From the NCBI GenBank assembly GCA_007570785.1, contig ML660777.1, positions 874,363 through 938,362 of the forward strand: DNA of 64,000 bases. The letters run 5' to 3'. This document shows positions 21,843 to 33,610 of this stretch, in pieces. Every line of letters starts with the position of its first letter. Position 1 is the stretch's first letter. Made by a program: the position numbers and the translations under genes. A model generated the notes under the pieces. The model worked only from the letters and a program-made list of their open reading frames with translations, was not told the origin of the DNA and made no database searches. Source of the stretch: Antilocapra americana (taxonomy: Eukaryota > Chordata > Mammalia > Artiodactyla > Antilocapridae).

Positions 21843-22099
21843 CTTCCTTTTGTCTCTTCTACAACTGTTTCTTCCTTTTTGCCTTCTGCAACAACCGTTT
21901 CTTCCTATCTGTTCCTTTTGCAACGATCCCTTCCTTTTCCCCCTCTAGCCCTCTCAGTGCCATTGTAATGAATCTCCTGTATTAGATTCCCTCTCTTTGA
22001 AATACCTGAATTTCTGTCTCCTCATTGGACCCTGCCTTCTACCATGTTCCCCTCAATACCTAGCACAGGGAGTTTTGCCTAAAATAGGAAGTAGGGAAT

Positions 22100-22275
22100 T
22101 AGTATGATATTATGGAAAAAGCATGACATTTGGAGTTAGAAGAACTAAATCAAAATCTTCGTTCTAGCATTTAACCAGACCTTGGGCAATTAATGTGACC
22201 TTGGGCAAGTTCATTAGCCCCTATTTACCTCCTCTGTACCATGGAAACTAGAGTATTAGCCACCTCCTCAGGGAA
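22100..22275 (+). repeat. MIR, sense
   Basis: 'gcatgacatttggagttaga', 'tgtgaccttgggcaagttca' and 'cctcctctgtaccatggaaa' match the MIR head and core. Confidence 0.6.
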
Positions 22276-22459
22276 ATTGACACCTCTAGCTATGAGGGTC
22301 TCAGCCCTAACAACACAATAGCCTCCCTTGAAGGACATCTTTAAAATATATATACATCTGGGCTCCTTTCCCAGAGAGTTTAAAAATTCATCTCAAGTGT
22401 GATCTAAACATTGGTAGTTTAAAAATTTCCTGGGTGACTGATTCTCATAGCACTGGGAT

Positions 22460-22725
22460 AGAGCTGAGTATGCTCTGCAGACTAGCATTATCAATGCTAC
22501 CTGTTAAAAAAGCAGACTGCTATGTGTATGCCTATGGCTGACTCTTGTTGATGCATGGCAGAAACTAACATAATATTGTAAAGCAATTATCCTTCAATTA
22601 AAAAGAAAGAAAGAAAAAAGCAGACTATTGGGCCTTACCTCAGGCCTATTAAACCAGAATCCATATTTTACAAGATCTCCAAGTGATTCCTATGCATGTT
22701 ACAGTTTGAGGACCACTGATCTGTA
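22460..22725 (+). repeat. MER5A-like hAT element, split by a short L1
   Basis: Left: 'gctctgcagactagcattat'. Right: 'aaaccagaatccatatttta', 'tccaagtgattcctatgcat' and 'gtttgaggaccactg'. The order fits MER5A, a non-autonomous hAT-Charlie element. Confidence 0.66.
22519..22613 (+). mobile_element. 95-bp 5'-truncated L1 insertion
   Basis: L1 3' terminus only ('gatgcatggcagaaactaac', 'attgtaaagcaattatcctt') with a poly(A)/GAAA tail. A 13-bp TSD, 'aaaaaagcagact', lies at 22506-22518 and 22614-22626, inside the MER5A relic. Confidence 0.87.
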
Positions 22726-22759
22726 ATACAGCAGGTACTCAATAAACAGTGGTAGCACT

Positions 22760-23135
22760 GAAGAACTGATGCTTTCAAATTGTGGTGCTGGAGAAGACTC
22801 TTGAGAGTCCTCTGGACTGTAAGGAGATTAAACTAGTCAATCCTAAAGGAAATCAATCCTGAATATTCATTGGAAGAAGTGATGCTGAAGCTGAAGCTTG
22901 GCCACCTGACTTGAAGAGCCAACTCACTGGAAAACACCTTTATGCTGGGGAAGATTGAAGGCTAAAGGAAAAGTGGGTGGCAGAGGAGGAGATGGTTAGA
23001 TGGCGTCACTGACTCTACGGATGTGAACTTGAGCAAACTCTGGGAGATGGTGGAAGACAGGGAAGCCTGGTGTGCTGCAGTCCATGGGTTCACAAAGAGT
23101 TGGACATAACTTAGCGACTGAACAACAACAGGAGA
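22760..23135 (+). mobile_element. BOV-A2 / BovB 3' end, sense
   Basis: 'tggagaagactcttgagagt', 'aatattcattggaagaagtg', 'cagggaagcctggtgtgctg' and 'aacttagcgactgaacaaca' follow the BovB 3' terminus to its end. Confidence 0.92.
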
Positions 23136-23417
23136 TGAATATTATTAGCCTTATTGAAAAGTAATGAGTATTTATTGAAATTGAATATTGGCCTGCTGTA
23201 TCTTGTGTCACATACCTGTGTAGCACCCTTGAGTGGAACCTACTAGAACCTCTATTCTTAAATATCAGACCTCAGTCACACGATCCTGAGAGTCTGTGCC
23301 CTTGTATGGACTGCAATAACTTCACACTGATCTCCCTGCTTCTACTCCTTGCCCTTGCAGTTCATTCTCCACCCTCCACAGGGCCAAGTGATCACTTCAA
23401 ACAGGAATGAGAATCTC
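23136..23417. other. Unassigned sequence
   Basis: Nothing recognised. Confidence 0.5.
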
Positions 23418-23565
23418 GGTACTCAAACTTGGGTCATGGACCAGCAGGAACAGCATCACCTGGATGCTATTAGACATGCAGACTTTCAGGCTCCATCCCC
23501 AGCCTAATGATCCAAAGTCTTCAGTTTAACAAGCTCACCAGGTGATTCAAATGCATCTTCTAGAA
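23418..23565 (+). repeat. MER5A-like hAT element
   Basis: 'actcaaacttgggtcatgga', 'acagcatcacctggatgcta' and 'ccaggtgattcaaatgcatc' match MER5A. Confidence 0.66.
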
Positions 23566-25107
23566 TACTCCAGTGGCTTTCTGTTACATTAGGGGGAATC
23601 TCAGACTCCCAGACAATCTGGCCTGTCTTCCTTTCCAGCTTGGCATCCCAGTGCTGTCAGCCATGCTCACTGTGTTCATATATACTTCCTTCTTCTCCTT
23701 GGCCTTCCTTCTGCTCCTTGAACTTAACCAAGCCCAATCCTGTCTCAGGGTCTTAGAACAGGCTGTTCCCTTGAACCCTCACCCCCAGGCCCTCAGGTCA
23801 TCTGTCACCTCCTGAGAGTAGCCTTACTTGTCCACCCTGTCGTGAGTCCCCTCTCCTTCACCTTATTCTTAATTGTGCTGTGTCATATTATCCTGTTTTA
23901 ATTTCTTATGAATATTTTAAATTACCATATTTATATGTTTATTATTGCCTCCTCCCCCAAGAATATAAGTTCCCTAAAGAAGAGGCACTTTGGATGTCTT
24001 GTTCTCTGCTATATCTCAGAGGCTAGAAAAGTGCTTAATACTTGTTAGTAAATACTTGTTGAATATATACTTCTCTCATATCTTTCAAACACAGTTCCCA
24101 GTACAATAATGAGCTTGACACTAACTCTTAGGAGTGTCCTTTTCTGTGTCTTGGGATCCAAGTGAAGGAGCTTCAGCCAGAGAACACTCCTGGTCTGACC
24201 TCTCCCACCTTTTTTAGTGACTTGTTTGATGGATGAGTTTTGGAGAAAGCAACTGAATGTTTCTGGGTTTTGGAACCAGTCTGTCTTCCTAATTATGATC
24301 GCCTCTGCCACTCCATTCTCTTAATGGCGTGGGCTTTGTCCCGGTGAGGGAATGAATGTAGCACATGGACAAGAGGATATCTTCAATTTAGAGGAGAACT
24401 AGCAAGCCCATGGGATGCAAATCTAAAGCCATTTGATCTTGAATTGCCAGTTTCCAGTGGTTGAGAATTGGTCCAAAATTCAGAAGAGGACTAAAGCAGT
24501 GCTATTTATTCAGCTACCTGAAATCCTAACACATATTACAACTCATGCCAGGTACACTGATAATTCCTATCAATATAAATGGGTATTTTTTGAGAACTAA
24601 ATATTTTACTCAAATACCCATGAAACCACCTTCAAGTCTGTTTTCTCCTCCAACTTATGTCTTCATGAGTCATCAGCTGAAAAAAGTCATTCTGGCTCAA
24701 GTGGTTTCCTATTACTTCTGAAGGGAACTGTTAATCTCTTCTTCACCGCATAGTAATCCAGTCTCTAAGATCCAAGTGTCTTGGGAAAGTGTAGCTCTGT
24801 AGAGCTAAGCTGTTTCTCCTGGGAAGTGTCTTGCTTTCTCATCCACCTTGGGGGAAACTTCTTGCTCCCCAGGGGGGTCAGTTTTTCACCCCCCAGACTG
24901 CCTACCATCTCATCCTGGATAGTTGGTAGACCCAGTGTCCATCTTTTCAAAGGGCTTCTCAGTGTTTCCACTGGTACCCAAAAACAGTGATGAGTCTCAG
25001 AGAGCTGCAAATTCATCCTAGGAGAAATTATACCTATCAAATCCCAAATCTCTAAATTCCTTCAGAACTAGATAGAATTTAGAGATTTTTCTAATTCAAT
25101 CCCAGTA
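23566..25107. other. Unassigned unique sequence
   Basis: About 1.5 kb. The 80-codon frame at 23573-23815 (+) is pyrimidine- and leucine-rich with no motif or splice support. Confidence 0.45.
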
Positions 25108-25176
25108 TCAAGACTCCAGGGCTCAGAGAAGTTAAGTGATTCACCCAAGGTGACTCAGCCAGAGGGTGGTAAGGCC
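25108..25176 (-). repeat. MIR core, antisense
   Basis: 'gctcagagaagttaagtgat' and 'acccaaggtgactcagccag' are the antisense MIR core. Confidence 0.62.
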
Positions 25177-25564
25177 TGAACACTGTGTCAGTTCATGATG
25201 AGCCATCTTTACTATGAATTTCAATAAATAAATTAGGTAGTTACGTGAAACACTGCCAGATGCCAAGTAGGTCCTATGAAATTTATGTTTGTTTGGGTTT
25301 TTGTGAGATGGAGTTAACACAGGCTAACATGAGCCAGACATAAAGAAAAAAAAAAAAGATTAAACGTTGCCAAGTTATTACAGCACCAGTAACAACTATA
25401 GTTAAGAAAAGTAAGTCATGACTCAGAATACATAATTTCCATACACATTAAGTTAGCATTGGCTTTTGGCAAGAACGTATTTGAGCACATGGAGCGGCGG
25501 GGATGTAGAAGGCTATCAAGCTGATGAGTGCCTCTGTGTGCCTGAGACTGTTTCTCCTTCACAG
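25177..25564. other. Unassigned sequence
   Basis: Includes a short poly(A) at about 25347-25358. Confidence 0.5.
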
Positions 25565-25687
25565 AACGTGAACTCTGATAGCTTGAATCACAGAAAAAAA
25601 AAAAGAAACTCCCTGAAGTTCTGCTCTCAGCCACCACAACCCAGACCTGTAAATCAGCACTGCTCATTTCAGTCAGTTGTTGGCTAG
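25565..25687 (+). CDS. Weak candidate terminal exon
   Basis: A good acceptor ('gtttctccttcacag') precedes an open frame NVNSDSLNHRKKKRNSLKFC that runs to a TAG at 25685-25687. The phase is compatible with the donor at 21095, which is expected by chance one time in three. The A-run encoding the lysines suggests low constraint. Low confidence. Confidence 0.18.
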   Translation, partial: NVNSDSLNHRKKKRNSLKFCSQPPQPRPVNQHCSFQSVVG

Positions 25688-26411
25688 ACAACAGAAAAGG
25701 ATGGTTTCTTTTAGTCTTTACTGAAAATAATTATGTGTCATCATGAAAGGAAAACACATACTCATCTTTAAACTAACTCAAGTTCCTAACATCCCTTTTT
25801 AAAAATAGCCATGAAATTGAAAAGGAAAAATATTTTCCAAGAAAAGCTGATTGCACTGAACTTCCTGCCCTACACACTCCCATATTTTTACACAAATGTC
25901 AATGCTCAAGATTCAGAAATGAATCAACTAGGCATCATCTTAGAAAACCCTAAAGGCTCCCGACTAAACCAGCTCTCTGGGTGCCAGTGAGCTGTTGAAA
26001 TCAGTGCATGCGGGATGCCTGTTTCACAACAAGTCGAAAGATAGACTAAAGACTCAGAAAATGATGGTCCTTGAGCCCTTCATGAAAGGACCCTTTATCA
26101 ATATATCGATTAAGTCCTGAGGACAGCTAACCCGGGACCAGAGACAGGCTTGATTAAGACAGAATCTCTTCGAGAAACCTTATTACCATTCTCCTAGTTG
26201 AAAAACAAACCACTAACCACTTTCCTTTATATTGCACAGGGATCTTAAAATGTTTTATATTCCTTTGTAATTCAATAAAAATCTTTTGAGTTTCCTGGAA
26301 TGGAATTCAGAATTGCAGCAACATACTATCTTATAGATAATTATTCTGTTTATCTTGGATATTTATTACATTTATTTATTTATTTACATTATTTGTTACA
26401 TTTATTGATAG
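25688..26411. other. Unassigned AT-rich sequence
   Basis: Contains AATAAA near 26273 and a TTTA-rich run at about 26365-26405. No gene evidence. Confidence 0.5.
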
Positions 26412-26418
26412 GTCTTGT

Positions 26419-26625
26419 GCTTCCCTGGTATCAGTGGTAAAGAATCCACTTGCCAATGCAGGAGACAAAAGTTTGATCCCTGGATTGGGAAGATCTCCTG
26501 GAGAAGGAAATGGCAACCCACTCCGATATTCTTGCCTGGGAAATCGCATAGACAGAGGTGCCTGTCGGGCTGCAGTTCATGGAGTTGCAAAATAGTCAGA
26601 CACGACTGAGTGATTAAACAACAAA
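26419..26625 (+). mobile_element. Bov-tA, sense
   Basis: Complete, with a 2-3 bp head deletion. A 7-bp TSD, 'gtcttgt', lies at 26412-26418 and 26626-26632. Confidence 0.93.
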
Positions 26626-26632
26626 GTCTTGT

Positions 26633-27711
26633 TAAATGGCTATTTTCTACTGGCAATCTTCAGATGAAATTTACCTTTAAATAATGTGAATTCCTTGATA
26701 GCAGGATCTGTGTTTTACTGACTCCCATACAGAGCACAGCCCCTAGCTCATAGTACTCCCTCAGTAACTGTTTATTAAATAAGAACTAAATGAATAAATG
26801 GTTTATTTCTTGGAAATAATGCTGCTTCAGCAAAAATAATGCTTTCTAAAAATGGTTTACTTTTACCTAGAAAATTCTAAAGACTCCCTGCTAAAAAGGT
26901 TCTCCTGCAAGAAGTGACTAAATAATAATAAACTTTTTTTAAGTTAGTCAAAGAAGTATTTTATTTTGACATTGGATAGTTCTTATTTTGCTTAAATGTA
27001 TGCAAGATTAGAATAAAATGACTCTTATAAGTCTATGTGATATTTTTTCTCTTGTGCATATCAGTGCTATTCTTTTGAAGTCCCTTTAAAACCTGTTAAA
27101 CAACGTAAAAACATGGAGACAATAGGTGGAAAAAACTACATGTTTGAGAGAGAGATTTACCCATATTGTTTCAATAACAGCACCAATTTCTGAACAAAAA
27201 AATAAGACGAGGAAAAGCCTAGGATGGCTAGTGCTTCTCTCAAAGTCATGTCACAGAACACTTACATTGATAAGAAAGACTTTGCTCTTTAACCATCAAG
27301 ATTTATACAGACCCTTAAGACTCTACTTAAATCTGGAAAAATGTTTTTTCCTTTAACCTTTTTGATGAAATTCCTGGTTTCAAAGGTATGTTTTTAAAAA
27401 TTAATACTCAGGTGTATGCATGGTGAATTTCAATCACTCCACTTCTCAAGAGGTGGAGATCTATACAGTAGAGTCTGTGAGTTTATAGGTGGGTGGCTCG
27501 CTGGAAAGGTGACAATATTTCCAGCAAGGTTAGAGCATCTATAACCTATTTGTCTTTCCCTTTTAAATTTCTTGGACCACAAGTTATCCTTTTCATCTTG
27601 GACACACACTCTTTCCACTGGGAACTTTCTGGTTCTCATTTAACAGAACCAGTGTTGTTGTTGTTGTTTCCCCTTTCCATATGCTCCAACATTTTTTAAA
27701 AGATAATTTTA
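26633..27711. other. Unassigned AT-rich sequence
   Basis: An acceptor-like site near 27064 (+) opens a 42-codon frame ending at 27191-27193, without other support. Otherwise unrecognised. Confidence 0.4.
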
Positions 27712-27991
27712 AAAACCTTATTTATTTATTTATTTTTGGCTATGCTGGGTCTTCATTGCTCTGGGGGCTTCCTTCTCTAGTTGCGGAGTGGGGCTGCTCT
27801 TTAGTTTCGTGGGCTCCCTTATTGGGGAGCACGGGCTTCGGGAGTCCTGGCTCCAGGGCTCTAGAGCACCGGCTCAATAGTTGGGGCTCATGGGCTTAGC
27901 AGCACATGGGATCTTCCTGGACCAGGGATTGAACCCATGTCCCCTGCATTGACAGGTGGAATCTTTACCACTGAGTCATCAGAGAAGCCCC
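27712..27991 (-). mobile_element. CHR-type SINE, antisense
   Basis: Reversed tail (TTTA)n, then 'tggctatgctgggtcttcat', 'ttctctagttgcggagtggg' and the reversed head 'gtcatcagagaagcccc'. Confidence 0.82.
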
Positions 27992-28006
27992 TAGGCTCCA
28001 CAATTA

Positions 28007-28038
28007 AATATATATGTGTGTGTATATATATATATATA
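28007..28038. repeat. (TA/TG)n simple repeat
   Basis: Mixed TATATGTGTG/TATATA tract just beyond the CHR SINE. Confidence 0.9.
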
Positions 28039-28843
28039 GGTTACATTTTCCTATCACTGTAAATCATTGTTTTGTATTGCCCTACCAATAATGTCTTCCT
28101 AGAACTAAGTGTAGCAGTGTGAGAAGGTCTCCAATAGGCTGGTGCTTTTGGAGGACAAAAGGGTCAAGAATAATTCCAGCAAATGATGCTGGAGAAGGGA
28201 GTTCCAATACCTTCTCTTTTTCTCTTATTAAGAAGTCAAGATGAAAGCTTTTTCTCATCCTTTTCTACCGACTATTTGTTCTGACAGTTATGACAACGAA
28301 AAGGCAGAAATACAATATTGACTTGACACTACTTGCTAGTTATAAGAAGCAAGTTTTTTAAAATCAAGGAATATAAATAGTTCAGTAGTTTTGAATTCTT
28401 GCTTACACATCAAATAACATTTATCTGCCAAGGGTCCCAATATAAATTGACTACCTTTCTCCACTAGGTATCTCAACTCTAAGAAGCTACTTATATAGAG
28501 TTCTGCTGATGTAACTGAATTCGGGTTTTCTGATTCACTTTCTTGTACAAGATTACCTTGACTTTCCTCCTGAAAATGCTCCTCAAAACCACTAAATCAC
28601 CATAAAGATTATCACTAATTCAACATGCAATAGTCTCACCTTCCTTTCCCTATCATCACATTACTGTAACAGGGCAGAGCAGACTTGGGAGGTGCTATAT
28701 GTTGTCCTTCCCTCTGTGAGATGCTGATTAGTTTTTAGGCCTCTCTCAGCTATTCCTTTAAATTAATTTGCACTGTACTAGGATCCTAATATATACTTTC
28801 AAATTAATATATACCTTTAAATTAATTTGCACTATACTGTTTT
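28039..28843. other. Unassigned sequence
   Basis: No repeat or exon recognised. A local two-copy phrase 'ttaatttgcact' precedes the BovB fragment near 28762 and 28818. Confidence 0.5.
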
Positions 28844-29420
28844 TCTTGGGCTCCAGAATCATTGAAGCTGGTGACTGCAGCCATGAAATTAAAAGATGCT
28901 TGCTCCTTGGAAGGAAAGCTGTGATAAACCTAGACAGCATAATAAAAAGCAGAGACATTACTTTGCCAAAAAAGGTGTGTATAGTCAAAGCTATGGTTTT
29001 TCTAGTAGTCATGTGTGGATGTGAGAGTTGGACCATAAAGAAGGCTGAGTGCCAAAGAATTGATGCTTTTGAGCTGTGGTATTGGAGAAGACTCTTGAGA
29101 GTCCCTTGGCCTACAAGGAGATCCAACCAGTTGATCCTAAAGGAGATCAGTCCTGAGTGTTCATTGGAAGGACTGATGCTGAACTTTGGCCACCTGATGC
29201 AGACACCTGATTCATTAGAAAAGACCCTGAGGCCGGGAAAGATTGAGGGCAGGAAGAGAAGGGGACTACAGAAGATGAGATGGTTGGATGACATCACTGA
29301 CTCGATGGACATGGCGTTTGATCAAGCTCCAGGAGTTGATGATGGAGAGGGAAGCCTGGTGTGCTATAATCCATGGGGTCGCAAAGAGTTGGACACAACT
29401 GAGCAACTGAACTGAACTGA
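28844..29420 (+). mobile_element. BovB LINE (RTE) 3' end, sense, 5'-truncated
   Basis: 577 bp of BovB from 'tcttgggctccagaatcatt' through 'gcagccatgaaattaaaaga' to the diagnostic terminal repeats 'actgaactgaactga'. Confidence 0.93.
28846..29418 (+). pseudogene. C-terminal fragment of BovB ORF2
   Basis: About 190 codons are open to the natural stop, LDTTEQLN* at the C-terminus. The frame contains the region after the reverse transcriptase domain (HEIKRCLLLGRKAVINLDSI, then VMCGCESWTIKKAECQRIDA). It lacks the endonuclease and reverse transcriptase domains, so it is inert. The intact frame reflects a fairly young insertion. Confidence 0.88.
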
Positions 29421-29524
29421 GAATCCTATGGGCCTTATCCTAAGATATGCAAATTACATCCATAGCAATGTACTCATTCTTTTTTTATACATTTCTTATG
29501 GACTAAAGAAAATTAATAAGCACA

Positions 29525-30085
29525 CTGTTTTTGTGGGCTGAATGCTGATAATCTTCCAAATAAGTTGAAGCCCTAACCCCCAGTGCAATGGTATATGGAA
29601 GTGGGCCTTTAGGATATGCTTAGGTTAGATTGGGTCATGGTGGAACCTTTGCCATAGGATTTTGTTGCTGTTCTCTCACTCAGTCGTGTCCAGCTCTTTG
29701 CGACTCCATGGACAGCAGCATGCCAGGCTTCCCTATCCTTTACTATCTCCCGGAGTTTGCTCAAACTCATGTCCATTGAGTCAGTGGTGCCACCCAACCA
29801 TCTCAGCCTCTGTTGCCCCCTTCGATAGGATTAGTCCCCTTTTAACAGGAGGCAGAGAAATCTCATTCTCTCTAGGCACACACACTGAGAAATGGCCATA
29901 CAAGCATACAGCAAGAAAACAGCTGTTACAAGCCAGGAAGTAGGTCCTCACCAGGCAGTGAATCTGCCGGCATCTGGAACTTGGACTTCCCAGCCTCCAG
30001 AGCTATGAGAAATAAACATCTGTTGTTGAAGCTACCCCATCCATGGTATTTTGTTATGCAGGCCATGCTAAGTAAAAGACACACC
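29525..30085 (+). mobile_element. MLT1-type MaLR LTR, sense, split by BOV-A2
   Basis: Left part 'gttgaagccctaaccccca'. Right part 'cttggacttcccagcctcca', 'gctatgagaaataaacatct' and 'ccatggtattttgttatgca', the MLT1 polyadenylation end. BOV-A2 interrupts it at 29662-29824. Confidence 0.8.
29662..29824 (-). mobile_element. BOV-A2, antisense, truncated, in MLT1
   Basis: Runs from 'tgttctctcactcagtcgtg' to 'caaccatctcagcctctgt'. A perfect 8-bp TSD, 'ataggatt', lies at 29654-29661 and 29825-29832. Confidence 0.93.
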
Positions 30086-30161
30086 AAATAATGGCATCTA
30101 ATTATAGTTCAGTTCAATAGAGATTAGCAGCATCCTTACACACACACATTCTTGAGTTTAA

Positions 30162-30412
30162 AAAAAAAAAACAACACTCTTTATGATGTCTGCACGCATG
30201 TGCGCGCTCAGTTGCTCAGTTGCATCTGACTCTTTGCAACCCGATGGACTGTAGCCTGCCAGGCTCCTCTGTCCATGGGATTCTCCAGGCAGGAATACTG
30301 GAGTGTGTTGCCATTTCCTACCCCAGGGGATCTTCCCGACCCAAAGATCGAACCCAGGTCTCCCACATGGCAGGCAGATTCTTTACCATCTAAGCCACCA
30401 GGGAAGCCCTAA
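30162..30412 (-). mobile_element. Bov-tA, antisense, with extra 3' sequence
   Basis: The SINE body is 30188-30410. A 10-bp direct repeat, 'ttgagtttaa', lies at 30152-30161 and 30413-30422. Between the left repeat and the SINE tail sit an A-run and about 25 bp of unrelated DNA. Confidence 0.9.
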
Positions 30413-30429
30413 TTGAGTTTAATTGTAAC

Positions 30430-30648
30430 GAGTCAAAGTGGAACTGCAGTCCACCACTTCCTAGCTCTACGACTTACAGCAGGTATTAAAGCACTCTGGG
30501 CCTCAGTGTCCTTATTTTTTAAATGAGGACAATAATTATACCTATCTCAGCATTACTGTAAGAGTTATAAGAGTTATTATTTGTAAGGCAGTTAGAACAA
30601 TGCCTTGCTCTTAATAAGCATTATATAAATGTCTGCTAAATGAAAACA
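30430..30648 (+). repeat. MIR, sense
   Basis: 'ccacttcctagctctacgac', 'tgggcctcagtgtccttatt', 'gaggacaataattataccta' and 'gcattatataaatgtctgct' cover nearly the whole MIR. Confidence 0.65.
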
Positions 30649-31220
30649 GAAATATTCATTTACAATGCCTAGCACTAGAAGGGATTCAATAAATGAACTA
30701 AATATGAAACTAATAGCAGGACAGCCTTAATAAAACAACACTAAAACTATAAAGCCAATTTCCTGGAGTAACAGGCATTGCATAATAGAAAGAACACTCT
30801 CCATGAGTCATTTTTTAAAATAATTTAAATGCCTACATTTAAATGATCTCTTTAAAACACATTAAGATTAAGAGACTGAAAATGAATATTAAGGGACTGA
30901 AACGACTGTCCCTGTCATATTTGGATAAGACACTTCCTCTCTCTGAATCTGAAGTTTTAATCTGCAAATGAGAGGATTATACTATGTTAATTTCTAAATG
31001 TTGTATGTGTATGTGCTGTGAATCAGTCAGTGCTGACCACCTGTAACAAAAGGAGAAAGAATCAATTTTTTCCATAAAGTTACATTTAATAAATTTTAAA
31101 AGAATATTCTTTAATCTAAGATCATTCCTCTCCTTCCCTTCCTCCTTCTCTTTCATTCTTTAATTCTTCTCTTTCTTTTTCTTTCTTCCTTTCTTTTATA
31201 TGTGAAAACACCCTTTCTTT
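30649..31220. other. Unassigned sequence with possible MIR piece and CT-rich tract
   Basis: 30895-31000 ('acttcctctctctgaatctg') is possibly another sense MIR core. 31126-31198 is a CT-rich low-complexity tract. Confidence 0.4.
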
Positions 31221-31430
31221 TGGACTTCCCAGGTGGCTCAGTGGTAAATAATCCACCTACCAGTGCAGGAGATACAGGTTCCATTCCTATGTCAGGAAGA
31301 TCCCCTGGAGTAGGAAATGGCAGCCCATTCCAGTATTCTTGCCTGGGAAACCCCATGGACAGAGGAGCCTGGGGGGCCAAAGCCCACCGGGTTGCAAAGA
31401 TCAGTCACAACCTACTGACTAAACAGCAGC
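31221..31430 (+). mobile_element. Bov-tA, sense
   Basis: Complete, from 'ggacttcccaggtggctcag' to 'ctgactaaacagcagcaat'. The TSD is approximately 'cctttct(t/c)' on both sides. Confidence 0.93.
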
Positions 31431-31479
31431 AATCCTTTCTCTTATGCAAGAATGATGAAGATAAGTGGTAGATTATTTT

Positions 31480-31740
31480 AATTGTAATAACATTTAATTT
31501 TATGTATCTATAACATAAAACTTATCCATTTTACTTGTGCGGTCCAGTGGCATTAAGTACATTCATGGTGTTGTGTAACCATCTACCACCTATATCCAGA
31601 ACTTCTTCACCATCCCAAATTTCCAGCCTCGATGAATTTGACTGCTCTAGGTACCTCAACTGAGTGATATCATACAGTATGTGTCCTTTTGTGTTTGGGT
31701 TATTTCACTAACATAACATCTTCAAGGTCAGCCTTTTTTT
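31480..31740 (-). mobile_element. Old L1 (L1M-type) fragment, antisense
   Basis: 'aacataaaacttatccattt', 'catggtgttgtgtaaccatc' and 'gggttatttcactaacataa' match the reverse complement of an L1M 3' region. A poly(T) run follows. Confidence 0.62.
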
Positions 31741-32983
31741 TTTTTTTAATGTTCTTACTTGGCAGTCTCCAAGTAACATTCTTACCAGGTCCTCATCCAA
31801 AAGCCTGGGGACCACTGGACTAGAAAATCTTCAACTTCTCCTCTTGCACAAATATTCCACAGTACTATGATCAACGGGAGTGGTCACATTTTCAGTGCAT
31901 CGCACATTACGATGAATGCTCAATAAGCCTGAAATAATGTGCCAGGACCCTGTGGCTGCTGGACTGAACTTATATTGGGTATATCATTTCCCTTATTAAT
32001 TGCCGTCTTTCTTTCATGCTCCAAACTAGTTATGCGATAAATATAAAAATGAAGGGATGATGGAAAATACTATTTTTAAACATATACCTCATGTTGCCAA
32101 CAAAACCTGGCCTCTTTGCCATAAGCTGGGAGGAGATTGATGGTTTGGTCCAGTTTCCAACTAATTCTACAAGGCACCTCCCTATGTCTGACCCTCAACA
32201 GTTCAGCAAGTCACTTTATTATGGGAAGTATTTTAAAGAGGCGCTGGTTCCTGCCTAAAATATGATAGATATTTTAACAATTATTAAAATTACAGAGTTT
32301 ATAAATTATTAACTTATAGATTTATAATCATAGATCTCAAGTCTTCTTGTTTTGTACTCACACTTCTTGAGTCACTACCCATACTCACAGACAGGGTGCT
32401 TTAGAAACTTGCAGACCTGTATACAGTGGTTAATCACATATATTGTTAGTATACTACCCAGTGGTTTTTTAATGTTTTGGAGATGATAGGCAAGTCTTGG
32501 CCCATTCCACTAACTCTAGGATGTCCTTGTACTTGAAGTCACAAGCTGAACAATGACTAAAAATAAAAATAACAGCTTCTAAAATAATGCTTCCAAAATA
32601 ATATTCCTTAGGTCATGCTAAAGTAAATAGAGACATACATAATGATGGGTGTGGTAAAATCATTTCATTTTTGGAAGTGAAGTTACTAGTAACTATTAGA
32701 AAGAAGAGGAATATAGAGAAGAAGAAGAAAATGTCTTAAAATATATATTTTTGAATTTATAAAAAATCAGTGCCCTCAAATATAAAATAACTGGGGGGTG
32801 GGGTGAAAATAACTAGTGAAGACAGAGAGAACACAAGGACCGTGAGGGAAAGGCTGGTGCAGAGCCCAGGAAAGAAATGATGGACAGTAAAGACGGAGAG
32901 AAAAGGAAAGATTCAAGATGGATCCTAGAAATGAACTGAACAAACAGGGTATATTTAATAATATTTGCATTTTTCTTTCATAT
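31741..32983. other. Unassigned unique sequence
   Basis: About 1.2 kb. 31750-31825 has a MER5-like ring ('ggggaccactgg'), too short to call. 32700-32740 is GA-rich. Confidence 0.45.
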
Positions 32984-33205
32984 GTTCACTGCACGCACAT
33001 TCAGTTGTGTTTCAATCTATGCGACCCCATGGACTATAGCCCGCCAGGCTCCTCTACCCATGGAATCCTCCAGGCAAGTATACAGGAGTAGGTTGCCATT
33101 TCCTCCTCCGGAGGATCTTCCTGATACAGGGATTGAGCCCACGTCTGCTGCATCTCTTGCATTGGCAGGCAGATTCTTTACCACTAGTGCCACCTGGGAA
33201 GCCCC
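32984..33205 (-). mobile_element. Bov-tA, antisense
   Basis: From 'cactgcacgcacattcagtt' to 'gccacctgggaagcccc'. The flanks share 'ctttca(t/c)at'. Confidence 0.93.
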
Positions 33206-33433
33206 GGCCTTTCACATAGTACACTGGTATTCCATGTGTCCAACCAGCTCATTATGATGCCAGGACATGGTTGACAATTTCCACATCTTCCAGATTGGGA
33301 ACTGGAAATGGAGAAGATCATTAGAGCACAGTGCCCTGTTCTGATGGTTGGGTGGAAGGGGCAAAACCAGGCAACCTGCATTCATGGGTTAAAGGGAATT
33401 TGGGAGCAGAGAATACATATACATATAAAGGCC

Positions 33434-33597
33434 TATGGACCTATGGATTGTAGTCCACCAGGCTCTTCTGTCCATGGGATTCTCAAGGCAATAATACTGA
33501 AGTGAATTGCCAAGCACTCCTCCCGGGGATTTTCTTAACCCGCGTCTCTTATGTCTCCTGCGGCGGGTTCTTTACCACTAGCACCACTTGGGAAGCC
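33434..33597 (-). mobile_element. Bov-tA, antisense, 3'-shortened
   Basis: The body lacks the usual tail. A 13-bp TSD, 'catataaaggcct'/'catataaaagcct', lies at 33422 and 33598, one mismatch. The 230 bp before it (33206-33433) are unassigned. Confidence 0.92.
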
Positions 33598-33610
33598 CAT
33601 ATAAAAGCCT

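Noticed and set aside
27065..27193. 42-codon frame after an acceptor-like site
   Set aside because: AT-rich, with no donor or polyadenylation signal in a sensible position and no recognisable peptide.
28758..29312. 184-codon minus-strand frame
   Set aside because: Antisense of the BovB ORF2 fragment that reads through to a natural stop on the plus strand.
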